Below the pieces are notes generated by a model, which saw only the letters and a program-made list of their open reading frames with translations, had not been told where the DNA came from and searched no databases. The translations under genes and the position numbers were made by a program. Shown piece by piece: positions 1 to 6,044 of a stretch of DNA of 6,332 bases. The DNA is taken from assembly GCA_030671095.1 (NCBI GenBank), contig DAOVAK010000171.1, forward strand, positions 1 through 6,332. Direction: 5' to 3'. Source of the stretch: Deltaproteobacteria bacterium. GTDB lineage: Bacteria > Desulfobacterota > DSM-4660 > Desulfatiglandales > HGW-15. Numbering within the stretch: the stretch's first letter is position 1; every line of letters starts with the position of its first letter.

Positions 1-56
1 TCTTTCGTCCTGGAGAGGTACGCCCTCAGAGTCATTTCTCTTGTGGATTTTTCCAT
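1..56 (-). CDS. 5' end of an unidentified gene, cut by the window edge
   Basis: Reading leftward from an ATG at 56-54, 18 codons are open to the window edge (MEKSTREMTLRAYLSRTK). A good Shine-Dalgarno sequence, AGAAGG (plus-strand 64-69), sits 7 nt before the ATG, inside a longer purine-rich run. This spacing is the main reason to believe the start. The fragment is too short to assign a family. The basic, helical-looking MTLRAYLSRTK stretch vaguely resembles the N-terminal core-binding segment of tyrosine recombinases, but that is only a guess. A strong hairpin ends 5 nt upstream of the Shine-Dalgarno sequence, so expression may be controlled by RNA structure. Confidence 0.42.
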   Translation of the reverse strand, partial: MEKSTREMTLRAYLSRTK

Positions 57-74
57 ATCAACACCTTCTCTCCT

Positions 75-139
75 CACTAAGTCCTTCGATTCATAAGCTC
101 GATGACGAACTTATTCACTCAGGACTTAGTGCTGAGTGA
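75..139 (-). promoter_or_regulatory. long two-stem hairpin with a competing hairpin in a gene leader
   Basis: CACTAAGTCCT (75-85) is perfectly inverted at 121-131 (11 bp). Inside it, ATAAGCTCG (93-101) pairs with CGAACTTAT (106-114) across a 4-nt loop. The one imperfect pair of the inner stem is C.A if the plus strand is the RNA but G.U if the minus strand is, which favours a function in a leftward transcript. TCACTCAG (115-122) also pairs perfectly with CTGAGTGA (132-139), and its loop (123-131) is most of one arm of the long hairpin, so the two folds exclude each other. The base of the long hairpin is 5 nt from the Shine-Dalgarno sequence of the partial gene at 1-56. The octamer CACTAAGT recurs at 194-201. 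A leader switch or a DNA-level recombination or operator site are both possible. Confidence 0.5.
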
Positions 140-165
140 GCAGAGAGTTTCGTCACGCTCTTAAG

Positions 166-181
166 AATACGTCACCGTATT
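166..181. repeat. short perfect hairpin
   Basis: AATACG (166-171) and CGTATT (176-181) form a 6-bp inverted repeat around TCAC. The hexamer CGTCAC also occurs at 151-156 and again at 170-175. No T-run follows on either strand, so it is not a terminator. It could be a small operator or chance. Confidence 0.3.
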
Positions 182-375
182 TGCGAACCGAAGCACTAAG
201 TAATGCCTATCTTCTTTCAACCTAAACATCCACTTCTACACTGTCAATTCATCCCCACTGATTCCCAGGCAAGGCATAGGTGAGGAGATGGAAAACCTCT
301 TTTCTATTGCCTCCGGTCTTGACAGTTGATATGTTTTGGTCTCTCGTTGAGAAAGGGGTAAGAAGGAGTTCAAAG

Positions 376-483
376 ATGGAAGAGCGTATCAAACTGGGAA
401 TCAGCACCTGTTTACCAAAATATGCCAGAATGCCCCGTCCTTATCGAAGATCCGCGCTCCACAGCGGGGATGGGAGGGGATAG
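376..483 (+). pseudogene. DUF523-like gene stub, only the N-terminus recognisable
   Basis: An ATG at 376 is preceded by AGAAGGAG (361-368) at 7-nt spacing, a near-ideal ribosome binding site. The first 13 codons read MEERIKLGISTCL, which closely resembles from memory the start of DUF523/YbgA-type proteins, whose next residues are typically LGENVRYDGGHK. After codon 13 the similarity stops. The frame goes on with a basic, low-information tail (PKYARMPRPYRR and onward) to TAG at 481-483. I looked for the missing continuation in the other two frames up to 541 and did not see it. The likely reading is a deletion that joined the start of a DUF523-type gene to the upstream region of the cytochrome gene. 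The short open frame may still be translated, since its ribosome binding site is intact. The similarity is brief, so chance cannot be excluded. Confidence 0.4.
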
Positions 484-490
484 ACCTGCC

Positions 491-518
491 CGCCATCCCG
501 CCCTGCGGGACTCAGGCG
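491..518 (+). repeat. GC-rich hairpin just upstream of the cytochrome ribosome binding site
   Basis: TCCCGC (496-501) and GCGGGA (505-510) form a perfect 6-bp stem around CCT. An outer CGCC (491-494) can pair with GGCG (515-518) across small internal loops. It ends 7 nt before the AAGGTGAGGG ribosome binding site of the octaheme cytochrome gene. No T-run follows, so it is not a terminator. It resembles dispersed intergenic palindromes in many proteobacterial genomes. Whether it is repeated elsewhere in this genome cannot be seen here. Confidence 0.4.
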
Positions 519-541
519 AGGCGCGAAGGTGAGGGATACTC

Positions 542-2023
542 ATGAAAAAGCTGTTGTTCGGAACATTCGTGTTTTTTGCCATAACGGGTACGGTGTGGGC
601 AAAGGGCGTCCCTATAAGTGAGGAGACGGAGACGTGCCTGGAGTGTCATTCCACGCTGCACCCCAGTATTGTTCAGGGATGGATGAGGAGCCGCCATGCG
701 AGGGTCACGCCGGCACTGGGTCTCAAAAAAAAGAAGTTAGAAAGAAGGATATCGGTGGATGAGGTTACCGAGAAATTTGCGAATGTGGCGGTAGGTTGCG
801 CCGAATGTCACACCATGAATCGCGACAAACACAAAGACACGTTCGAGCACAACGGTTTTCAGGTTCATATTGTTGTAACTCCCGAAGACTGCGCCTCCTG
901 TCACAAACTGGAGGTGGAACAATATGGGAAAAACGTGATGTCTTACGCCCGTATAAACCTGTTGGAAAATCCGCTCTATGTGAGCCTCATGAACGAGATA
1001 AACGGCACCCATCGTTTAAGGGGTATGGAGAGAACGCTCAGTCCACCGAATGCTCAAACCAATGCGGATGCATGCCTATTCTGTCATGGCACAAAGGTGG
1101 AGATGGAAGGTCTAAGAACTGTGGAATCGGACATGGGCGAGATGAAAATTCCTATTCTTTCCGGCTGGCCCAATCAGGGCGTGGGTCGGTTGAATCCTGA
1201 TGGCAGTATGGGATCTTGCACACCCTGTCACACGCGACACCAGTTTTCCATAGAGATGGCGAGGAAACCCCACACGTGTTCAGAGTGTCATAAGGGCCCA
1301 GACGTGCCAGCTTACGCGGTCTACATGGTGAGTAAAATGGGCAACATGTATTCGGCACTTAAAAAAGAATGGGATTTTCATGCGGTACCCTGGAAAGTGG
1401 GAAAAGATTTTACGGCACCCACTTGCGCCACATGCCATATGAGTCTGGTTGTAGGGGAAGATGACGAGATAATTGCCGAAAGGACCCACCAGATGAACAA
1501 CCGTATTGCCTGGAGGCTTTTTGGCGTTGTTTATGCCCATGCCCATCCAAAATCCCCAAACACCTCTATTATCCGGAATAAGTCCGGATTACCTTTGGCG
1601 ACCGAACTGACGGGTGAGCCGGCTTCCAAATATTTGATTGATGCTGAGGAGCAAAATGAGAGGCGCCAGACAATGAAGGCAATATGTCTCTCTTGTCATG
1701 GAAGTGGATGGGTAAAAGGACATTTTGATCGTCTTGAAAATACGATCAAGACCACGAACGAAATGACCCTCACCGCCACCAAAATCCTGCTTTCTGCCTG
1801 GGAGAAAGGAGCGGCCAAGGGGTTAGAACAGAACGACAGCATCTTCAACGAGGCCATTGAGAGAAAATGGGCAGAGCAATGGTTGTTTTATGCAAATTCC
1901 ACCCGTTTGGCCTCGGCTATGGCAGGGGCTGACTACGGCGTTTTTGCCAACGGTCGCTGGTATCTGTCCAAAAACGTTCATGAGATGCTCGACTGGCTTC
2001 ACTTTAAACTAAAAGAGGAGTAG
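542..2023 (+). CDS. periplasmic octaheme c-type cytochrome, hydroxylamine oxidoreductase (HAO)-like
   Basis: The 493-residue protein has a signal peptide (basic MKK, hydrophobic run, cleavage likely after VWA at 20) and eight CxxCH heme sites at residues 32-36, 86-90, 117-121, 178-182, 226-230, 246-250, 295-299 and 382-386. Heme count, length and landmarks (CHSTLHPSIVQGW, SRHA at 51-54, FTAPTCATCHM near 290-300) place it in the HAO/octaheme cytochrome class, which handles hydroxylamine, nitrite or related nitrogen compounds in the periplasm. The start is supported by AAGGTGAGGG (526-535), 6 nt before the ATG. After heme 6 the usual DHP and SKHG (family pattern from memory) read DVP (254-256) and SKMG (264-267), so normally conserved histidines are replaced. 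The C-terminal tail keeps tyrosines (Y465, Y474), but I cannot tell whether one is the P460 cross-linking tyrosine. No quinol dehydrogenase or HaoB gene is adjacent. Substrate and reaction direction are undetermined; nitrite reduction is as plausible as hydroxylamine oxidation. Confidence 0.9.
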   Translation: MKKLLFGTFVFFAITGTVWAKGVPISEETETCLECHSTLHPSIVQGWMRSRHARVTPALGLKKKKLERRISVDEVTEKFANVAVGCAECHTMNRDKHKDTFEHNGFQVHIVVTPEDCASCHKLEVEQYGKNVMSYARINLLENPLYVSLMNEINGTHRLRGMERTLSPPNAQTNADACLFCHGTKVEMEGLRTVESDMGEMKIPILSGWPNQGVGRLNPDGSMGSCTPCHTRHQFSIEMARKPHTCSECHKGPDVPAYAVYMVSKMGNMYSALKKEWDFHAVPWKVGKDFTAPTCATCHMSLVVGEDDEIIAERTHQMNNRIAWRLFGVVYAHAHPKSPNTSIIRNKSGLPLATELTGEPASKYLIDAEEQNERRQTMKAICLSCHGSGWVKGHFDRLENTIKTTNEMTLTATKILLSAWEKGAAKGLEQNDSIFNEAIERKWAEQWLFYANSTRLASAMAGADYGVFANGRWYLSKNVHEMLDWLHFKLKEE

Positions 2024-3181
2024 AGCGTTCAAGTTTTTTATCCCCTTGATTCGAATTTTGTAGATCCCTAGGCCAATGAGAAAGGCAAGACCTGCGACGA
2101 AGAACAGCGTTGGAAAGCCTGCCCATTCCCCAATGTAGCCGAGCATGACGGATCCTACAAATGCCCCCGCGTCAATTCCTCCCGTGAACACCCCATTAAT
2201 CTTCCCCCGGATCTCAATGGGTTCATTACGTATGGCCAGGGTGTTAAGGCAAGGAAAAAGGAATCCGTGACCACATCCGGACAAAAACCCTGAGAGCCCG
2301 AGGATCCAATACCCTCCCAGAAAGATGAGCATAGAAAGTCCTGCTCCCGTCAGGATGAGGGCATAAGGGATTATCCTCTCCTCTCCAACCCTGTCCGCAA
2401 GTCGGCCTCCAAGGAGTCTTGTTGTTACCGCAGCGGATGAGTAGCAGAGGAAGTAAAGAGAGATGAAGGCCACCGCTTTCTCCTTGGCAAAAGGGGATAC
2501 AAAACCCCCCGCAGCAGACAAACCGAACCCAAACAGAACGGCCAGCAAAGCCGCAGTCAAGGTTCTTCTTCTCGTGAGGACCGAAAAGAAGGATGGAGAC
2601 GATTCCTCGGAGGCTTGAGTAAAGGACTCGCGAAGAGGGAGGTGCAGCAATAGACCTAACCCTCCCAACCCCGCGGCAGCAAAAAAGAAGGTGGAGAAGC
2701 CAAAATCCCGAATGATGATTTCAGCAACCAAGGGGCCGATGGCCAGTCCTGAGATTCCAGTAACCCCGAACATGCCAATACCCTCGTTTAGTCTTTCCTG
2801 AGGAACAATGTCGGCAATATAGGTGAACGCAGAGGTGAAACAGAAGGCCAATCCCACGCCATGTATGATTCGAAGCAGTAGAAGGGGGAGGTAGAAACTA
2901 GAGATATCTCCTTGAAAAAGCAAATAGGCGAGGGGAAGGCCGCTCATGATCGCGCATCCGATGGTGTAACTTCTTTTGCGGCCGATTCGGTCGGTCAGGG
3001 CAGAGATCCAGGGACGACAGAGGACAGATGAGAGGGCGAAGGCACCCATAAGAATGCCTATATCAGCCTTGGATCCGCCATGATCCTGAATGAAAAGGGG
3101 AAAGAGGAAGAATGCGCCTAGGCTGCAGACGGTAAAGAAGTTGGCGGCGGACATGAGGAGAAACGAGCGGGTATATAACAT
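2009..3181 (-). CDS. major facilitator superfamily (MFS) transporter, substrate unknown
   Basis: This 390-residue inner-membrane protein is almost wholly hydrophobic and fits the 12-helix MFS plan, with a polar central loop near residues 185-207 between the two six-helix halves. The loop 2-3 signature is at residues 64-70 (DRIGRKR), with a degenerate counterpart in the second half at 259-266 (GRLADRVG). A motif-B-like stretch in helix 4 reads RIIHGVGLA (104-112), followed by IADIVPQERLNEG. These features suit a drug, sugar or metabolite efflux-type MFS_1 member but do not reveal the substrate. I chose the ATG at 3181 because GAAAGG (3188-3193) lies 6 nt upstream. A TTG start at 3220 would add 13 residues but has no ribosome binding site. 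It follows sdhB by 110 bp on the same strand and could be co-transcribed. Its last codons overlap the end of the cytochrome gene by 15 bp in opposite orientation. Confidence 0.88.
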   Translation of the reverse strand: MLYTRSFLLMSAANFFTVCSLGAFFLFPLFIQDHGGSKADIGILMGAFALSSVLCRPWISALTDRIGRKRSYTIGCAIMSGLPLAYLLFQGDISSFYLPLLLLRIIHGVGLAFCFTSAFTYIADIVPQERLNEGIGMFGVTGISGLAIGPLVAEIIIRDFGFSTFFFAAAGLGGLGLLLHLPLRESFTQASEESSPSFFSVLTRRRTLTAALLAVLFGFGLSAAGGFVSPFAKEKAVAFISLYFLCYSSAAVTTRLLGGRLADRVGEERIIPYALILTGAGLSMLIFLGGYWILGLSGFLSGCGHGFLFPCLNTLAIRNEPIEIRGKINGVFTGGIDAGAFVGSVMLGYIGEWAGFPTLFFVAGLAFLIGLGIYKIRIKGIKNLNALLLF

Positions 3182-3291
3182 GGCGAACCTTTCAATAGGC
3201 TTCAGATGGACGCCTCTCAAGGAAGAGATTTTTTCGAGAAAGCAGGTAGGACCCGGGCCTTTTTAATGAGAAAGCAAAACCGAGCAAGGGG

Positions 3292-3993
3292 TTAACCTTT
3301 CTCTTTGACCAGCCGTTTAACCTGACCCAGGCATTTTGTGACTGGGATTTCTTTAGGACAGACCTCGGTGCACCACCACATGGTCCTGCAGCCCCAAATG
3401 CCATCTTCACTGTCGATCTGGGCGAGTCTGCTCTCTGTGGCCGTATCACGAGAATCGGCAATATATCTGAAAGCACGCAGAAGCGCAGCGGGACCTAGGT
3501 ATTTTTCATTTGTCCGGCTGATGGGGCACGAGGATGTACAAGAGCCGCAGAGAATACAGCGGAGCGCAGGCTCAATGGACTTCTGGTTTTCGGCACTTTG
3601 AAGCCTCTCTTTATCTGGCGCTTCTTCATCACTGATGAGGTAAGGCCTGACGGAGCAGTGTTTTTTAAAGAACAGATCCAGGTCCACCACCAGGTCCTTG
3701 ATGACCCTGAACAGGGGCAGGGGTTCGATAACAAAATTGTTTGCTGTTTTGAAATCCCTCACCAGCTTTTGACAAGCCAACCCAATCCTTCCATTTATCA
3801 TCAGGGCATCTGAACCGCAGATTCCGTGAGCACAGGAATAGCGGTAGCTAAGGGTGGGATCCTGATCCCACCTTATCTTGTTGAGACAGTCTAGGATCTT
3901 GTCTGTGGCCTCTGCTTCAATGATGAACTCCTCATACCGGGGCTCCTTATCCACTGCCGGGTCAAAGCGGTAAATGATAAAGGTGCACTTCAT
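3292..3993 (-). CDS. sdhB: succinate dehydrogenase/fumarate reductase iron-sulfur subunit
   Basis: The 233-residue protein passes electrons between the flavoprotein subunit and the quinone site of complex II. The N-terminal ferredoxin domain binds [2Fe-2S] through C54, C59, D62 and C74 (CAHGICGSDALMING); the aspartate at the third position is also found in E. coli SdhB, whereas FrdB has cysteine there. The C-terminal domain has CILCGSCTSSCP: C146, C149 and C152 with C212 should bind [4Fe-4S], and C156, C202 and C208 should bind [3Fe-4S], by spacing as in E. coli. All cluster ligands are present and the length is normal. The ATG is 1 nt after the sdhA stop codon, with AAAGGA (4003-4008) inside the end of sdhA as a likely ribosome binding site, so translation is probably coupled. 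Direction, succinate oxidation or fumarate reduction, cannot be decided from sequence. Confidence 0.95.
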   Translation of the reverse strand: MKCTFIIYRFDPAVDKEPRYEEFIIEAEATDKILDCLNKIRWDQDPTLSYRYSCAHGICGSDALMINGRIGLACQKLVRDFKTANNFVIEPLPLFRVIKDLVVDLDLFFKKHCSVRPYLISDEEAPDKERLQSAENQKSIEPALRCILCGSCTSSCPISRTNEKYLGPAALLRAFRYIADSRDTATESRLAQIDSEDGIWGCRTMWWCTEVCPKEIPVTKCLGQVKRLVKEKG

Positions 3994-3994
3994 C

Positions 3995-5722
3995 CTAGTA
4001 TTTCCTTTCTTTAGGTTGGAATCGGGTTATGGTGACAGGTTTATAGGAGATCTGGGGTTCTCCAGTGGCAGAATACCTGGACATGGTGTGGACCAGCCAC
4101 TTTTCATCGTCCCGTTTCGGGAAATCCTCCCGATAATGGGCGCCCCGGCTCTCTTCTCGTTCAAGGGCACCAAGAGTGATCACCTCAGCCAGGTCTAACA
4201 TGTATTCCAGTTCGATCGCCTCCAGAAGATCCCGGTTGAAACAGTTGCCCTTGTCTTGAAGGGATACCTGTCCATAGCGCTTTTTTAGCTCTCTGACCTT
4301 TTCCAGGGCCTCGAGCAAGTCCGCCCCCGTGCGAAAAACGGAGACCTTGTCCATCATGATTGCCTGTAACTTGGATCGAATATGGCTGGATCTTTCTTTG
4401 CCATTGCTCTCCATCAACGCATGAATCCGATCGGCCATCTCTTTTTCAGGATTTGGGGGAAGCTTGGCCAATTCAATGGTGGAAACAGCCCGATTCATCT
4501 CTTTGCCGGCCCGCCTGCCAAAGACCAATAGGTCAAGGAGGGAATTACAACCGAGGCGGTTCGACCCGTGCACAGAGACGCAGGCACATTCGCCCGCAGC
4601 ATAGAGCCCGGGAAACGGCGTACCCTCGTTGTCAATAATCACCCTTCCATCCGCATTGGCAGCGATTCCGCCCATCATGTAATGACAGGTGGGATGCACG
4701 GGAATGGGTTCTTGAACAGGATCCACGCCCGCATAGGTGCGGGCAAATCCTGTTATTTCCGAGAGCTTTGTTTCAAGAATCTCTTTTCCCAAATGGGTCA
4801 GGTCCAGGTGGAGATAATCCTTGTCTCCTATGCCTTTCCCAGCCCGAATTTCTTCGAGCATACATCGGCTCACCATATCACGTGGCGCCAGATCTTTGAT
4901 GACGGGCGCATAGCGTTCCATAAACCGTTCCCCATCACTGTTGCGCAGCACACCCCCTTCGCCCCGCGCAGCCTCGCTGATCAGGATACCTAGTTTGTAA
5001 ATGCCGGTGGGATGAAACTGGACAAATTCCATGTCCTCCAAGAGTGCGCCGGCGTAATAAGCGATGGCAAGACCATCCCCGGTCGTCGCAAAGGCATTGG
5101 AAGTGGTCTTATAGATTTTTCCAGCCCCACCCGTGGCCAACAGCACGGCTTTACTCTGAAAGGTGTGCAGTTTTCCCGTCGCGAGCTCATAGGCCACCAG
5201 GCCGCAGCACTGACCGTCTTGGAGGATCAGGGACAGCATCTGAAATTCGTCATGAAATACGACACCTTTCTGGAGACATTTCTCCCAGAGTGTATCGAGG
5301 ATGACCCTCCCGGTCCGGTCGGCGGCGTAACAGGCCCGTTTGACAGGCGCCTCCCCAAAGTTGCGGGTATGCCCTCCAAAGGCCCTCTGCGCGATTTTTC
5401 CCTCCTTGGTCCGGTTGAAGGGAACACCCAGGTGTTCCAGCTCATAGATGGCACGGGGGGCATCTTTGACGAGAATTTCGATGGCGTCCTGGTCACCCAG
5501 ATAATCGCTCCCCTTGACCGTATCGAACATGTGCCATTCCCAATTGTCCTCTTCTTCATTGCCCAGTGCAGCGCCGATCCCCCCCTGGGCGGCCCCGGAA
5601 TGGGAACGGGTGGCAAAGACTTTACTGATAACAGCAACATTTATGCCCTCATCCATTTCAATGGCAGCGCGGAGTCCGGCCAGTCCGGCTCCCACAATAA
5701 TCACGTCATATTGATGCTTCAT
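3995..5722 (-). CDS. sdhA: succinate dehydrogenase/fumarate reductase flavoprotein subunit
   Basis: The 575-residue catalytic subunit interconverts succinate and fumarate on covalently bound FAD. The Rossmann motif GAGLAG is at residues 11-16. H41 in TRSHSGAAQGGI is the expected histidyl-FAD attachment site. Active-site residues by comparison with E. coli SdhA are H237 (FHPTG), R281 (LAPRD), H347 (CHYMMGG) and R389 (HGSNRLGCNS), all present. The C-terminal domain ends in the usual ESRGAHYREDFPKRDDEKW region (524-542). Length is normal for the family. The start is supported by AAGAGG (5729-5734), 6 nt upstream. sdhB follows after one base, but no cytochrome b/membrane anchor gene is on either side within the window. 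Transcription probably begins from the promoter at 6090-6118, giving a structured leader of about 360 nt. SdhA and FrdA are hard to separate by inspection; the symbol follows the SdhA-like pattern and the Asp ligand in SdhB. Confidence 0.95.
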   Translation of the reverse strand: MKHQYDVIIVGAGLAGLRAAIEMDEGINVAVISKVFATRSHSGAAQGGIGAALGNEEEDNWEWHMFDTVKGSDYLGDQDAIEILVKDAPRAIYELEHLGVPFNRTKEGKIAQRAFGGHTRNFGEAPVKRACYAADRTGRVILDTLWEKCLQKGVVFHDEFQMLSLILQDGQCCGLVAYELATGKLHTFQSKAVLLATGGAGKIYKTTSNAFATTGDGLAIAYYAGALLEDMEFVQFHPTGIYKLGILISEAARGEGGVLRNSDGERFMERYAPVIKDLAPRDMVSRCMLEEIRAGKGIGDKDYLHLDLTHLGKEILETKLSEITGFARTYAGVDPVQEPIPVHPTCHYMMGGIAANADGRVIIDNEGTPFPGLYAAGECACVSVHGSNRLGCNSLLDLLVFGRRAGKEMNRAVSTIELAKLPPNPEKEMADRIHALMESNGKERSSHIRSKLQAIMMDKVSVFRTGADLLEALEKVRELKKRYGQVSLQDKGNCFNRDLLEAIELEYMLDLAEVITLGALEREESRGAHYREDFPKRDDEKWLVHTMSRYSATGEPQISYKPVTITRFQPKERKY

Positions 5723-5752
5723 AGTGAACCTCTTGTCTCTTCAGTCCTCCCC

Positions 5753-5798
5753 CGATCCCTGCCCGTCGGCTGTAGGCTGTCGCCTGGCCCAGGGATCG
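5753..5798 (-). promoter_or_regulatory. hairpin in the sdhA leader, close to the ribosome binding site
   Basis: CGATCCCTG (5753-5761) is perfectly inverted at 5790-5798 (9 bp). Inside the loop, AGGC (5774-5777) pairs with GCCT (5782-5785). The loop also contains two tandem heptamers, GGCTGTA and GGCTGTC (5768-5781). The structure ends 18 nt before the sdhA AAGAGG, so in the mRNA it lies just upstream of the ribosome's landing site. It could be a regulatory or stability element. It matches no riboswitch class that I recognise. Confidence 0.4.
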
Positions 5799-5827
5799 AA
5801 ACGGTTGCTCCAGTCATTTTCAAAACC

Positions 5828-5844
5828 CACCAGCTGTGCTGGTG
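5828..5844 (-). terminator. compact hairpin, weak attenuator/terminator candidate
   Basis: CACCAGC (5828-5834) and GCTGGTG (5838-5844) form a perfect 7-bp stem with a 3-nt loop. Read on the minus strand it is followed by GGGTTTTG, a short T-run displaced from the stem. That is weaker than a standard intrinsic terminator. If active, it would attenuate transcription from the upstream promoter before sdhA. Confidence 0.25.
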
Positions 5845-5896
5845 AACTGATTATTCACTCTACCGTTCGATAAAGGAACTGGGTTGTGCCTGTGCG

Positions 5897-5927
5897 AGGC
5901 CACGCCCCTTTTCTCAAGGCCATGCCC
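5897..5927. repeat. 20-bp-period direct repeat
   Basis: AGGCCACGCCC (5897-5907) and AGGCCATGCCC (5917-5927) match at 10 of 11 bases with starts 20 bp apart, roughly two helical turns. The spacing suits a pair of sites for a dimeric regulator on one DNA face, but a binding protein cannot be named. Confidence 0.25.
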
Positions 5928-5934
5928 TCACTTC

Positions 5935-5951
5935 ACACCCCTGCGGGGTGT
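5935..5951. repeat. perfect 7-bp hairpin
   Basis: ACACCCC (5935-5941) and GGGGTGT (5945-5951) flank a 3-nt TGC loop. No T-run follows on either strand, so it is not a terminator. It lies in the predicted sdhA leader. Confidence 0.4.
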
Positions 5952-5959
5952 AATCAAAG

Positions 5960-5978
5960 CCGGGTTCTTTGGGCCCGG
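5960..5978. repeat. 5-bp GC hairpin
   Basis: CCGGG (5960-5964) pairs with CCCGG (5974-5978) over a 9-nt loop. On the plus strand it is followed by ATTATTT, a poor terminator tail. It is 9 bp from the preceding hairpin and adds to the structure of the leader. Confidence 0.25.
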
Positions 5979-6044
5979 ATTATTTGCTCTGGATGCCTGA
6001 CCTGGTGAATTTAAAGGCCTGGGGAGCGTTTTCTACTTAATCTT

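Larger units (their letters stand above)
57..541. other. 485-bp intergenic region with hairpins and a gene stub
   Basis: This stretch separates the leftward partial gene from the rightward octaheme cytochrome gene. No intact coding sequence is convincing here. It holds the 75-139 hairpin pair, a small hairpin at 166-181, a third copy of the octamer CACTAAGT at 194-201, the DUF523-like stub from 376 and a GC-rich hairpin at 491-518. Perfect -35 hexamers occur on both strands and point away from each other (TGTCAA at 242-247, TTGACA at 319-324). Neither has a good -10 at 16-18 bp, so no promoter is called. Confidence 0.6.

Noticed and set aside
75..131. Integron attC site
   Set aside because: The size and stem-loop form are similar, but the conserved RYYYAAC and GTTRRRY core boxes are not at the ends of the palindrome.
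288..329. 13-codon frame MENLFSIASGLDS with a possible AGGT ribosome binding site
   Set aside because: Too short to support as a gene; no attenuator-type codon run or following terminator suggests a leader peptide.
1571..1589. ATCCGG/CCGGAT hairpin inside the cytochrome gene
   Set aside because: A 6-bp stem within coding sequence with no T-run on either strand; probably a chance result of codon choice.
2006..2040. T-run TTTTTT at 2034-2039 after the cytochrome gene as an intrinsic terminator
   Set aside because: Only a 5-bp all-weak AAACT/AGTTT pairing with a very long loop precedes it; no GC-rich stem.
3182..3220. Alternative TTG start adding 13 residues to the MFS transporter
   Set aside because: No Shine-Dalgarno sequence precedes it, whereas the internal ATG has GAAAGG at 6-nt spacing and begins a normal MFS N-terminus.
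3249..3266. CCCGGG palindrome followed by TTTTT between sdhB and the transporter
   Set aside because: The palindrome leaves no room for a loop and has mismatched flanks. The T-run is on the plus strand, against the direction of the genes, so it is not a terminator for sdhAB.
5012..5845. 277-codon plus-strand open frame antisense to sdhA
   Set aside because: It lies almost wholly opposite a full-length, motif-complete sdhA, has no recognisable domain and a composition typical of antisense shadows in GC-rich third-position genes.
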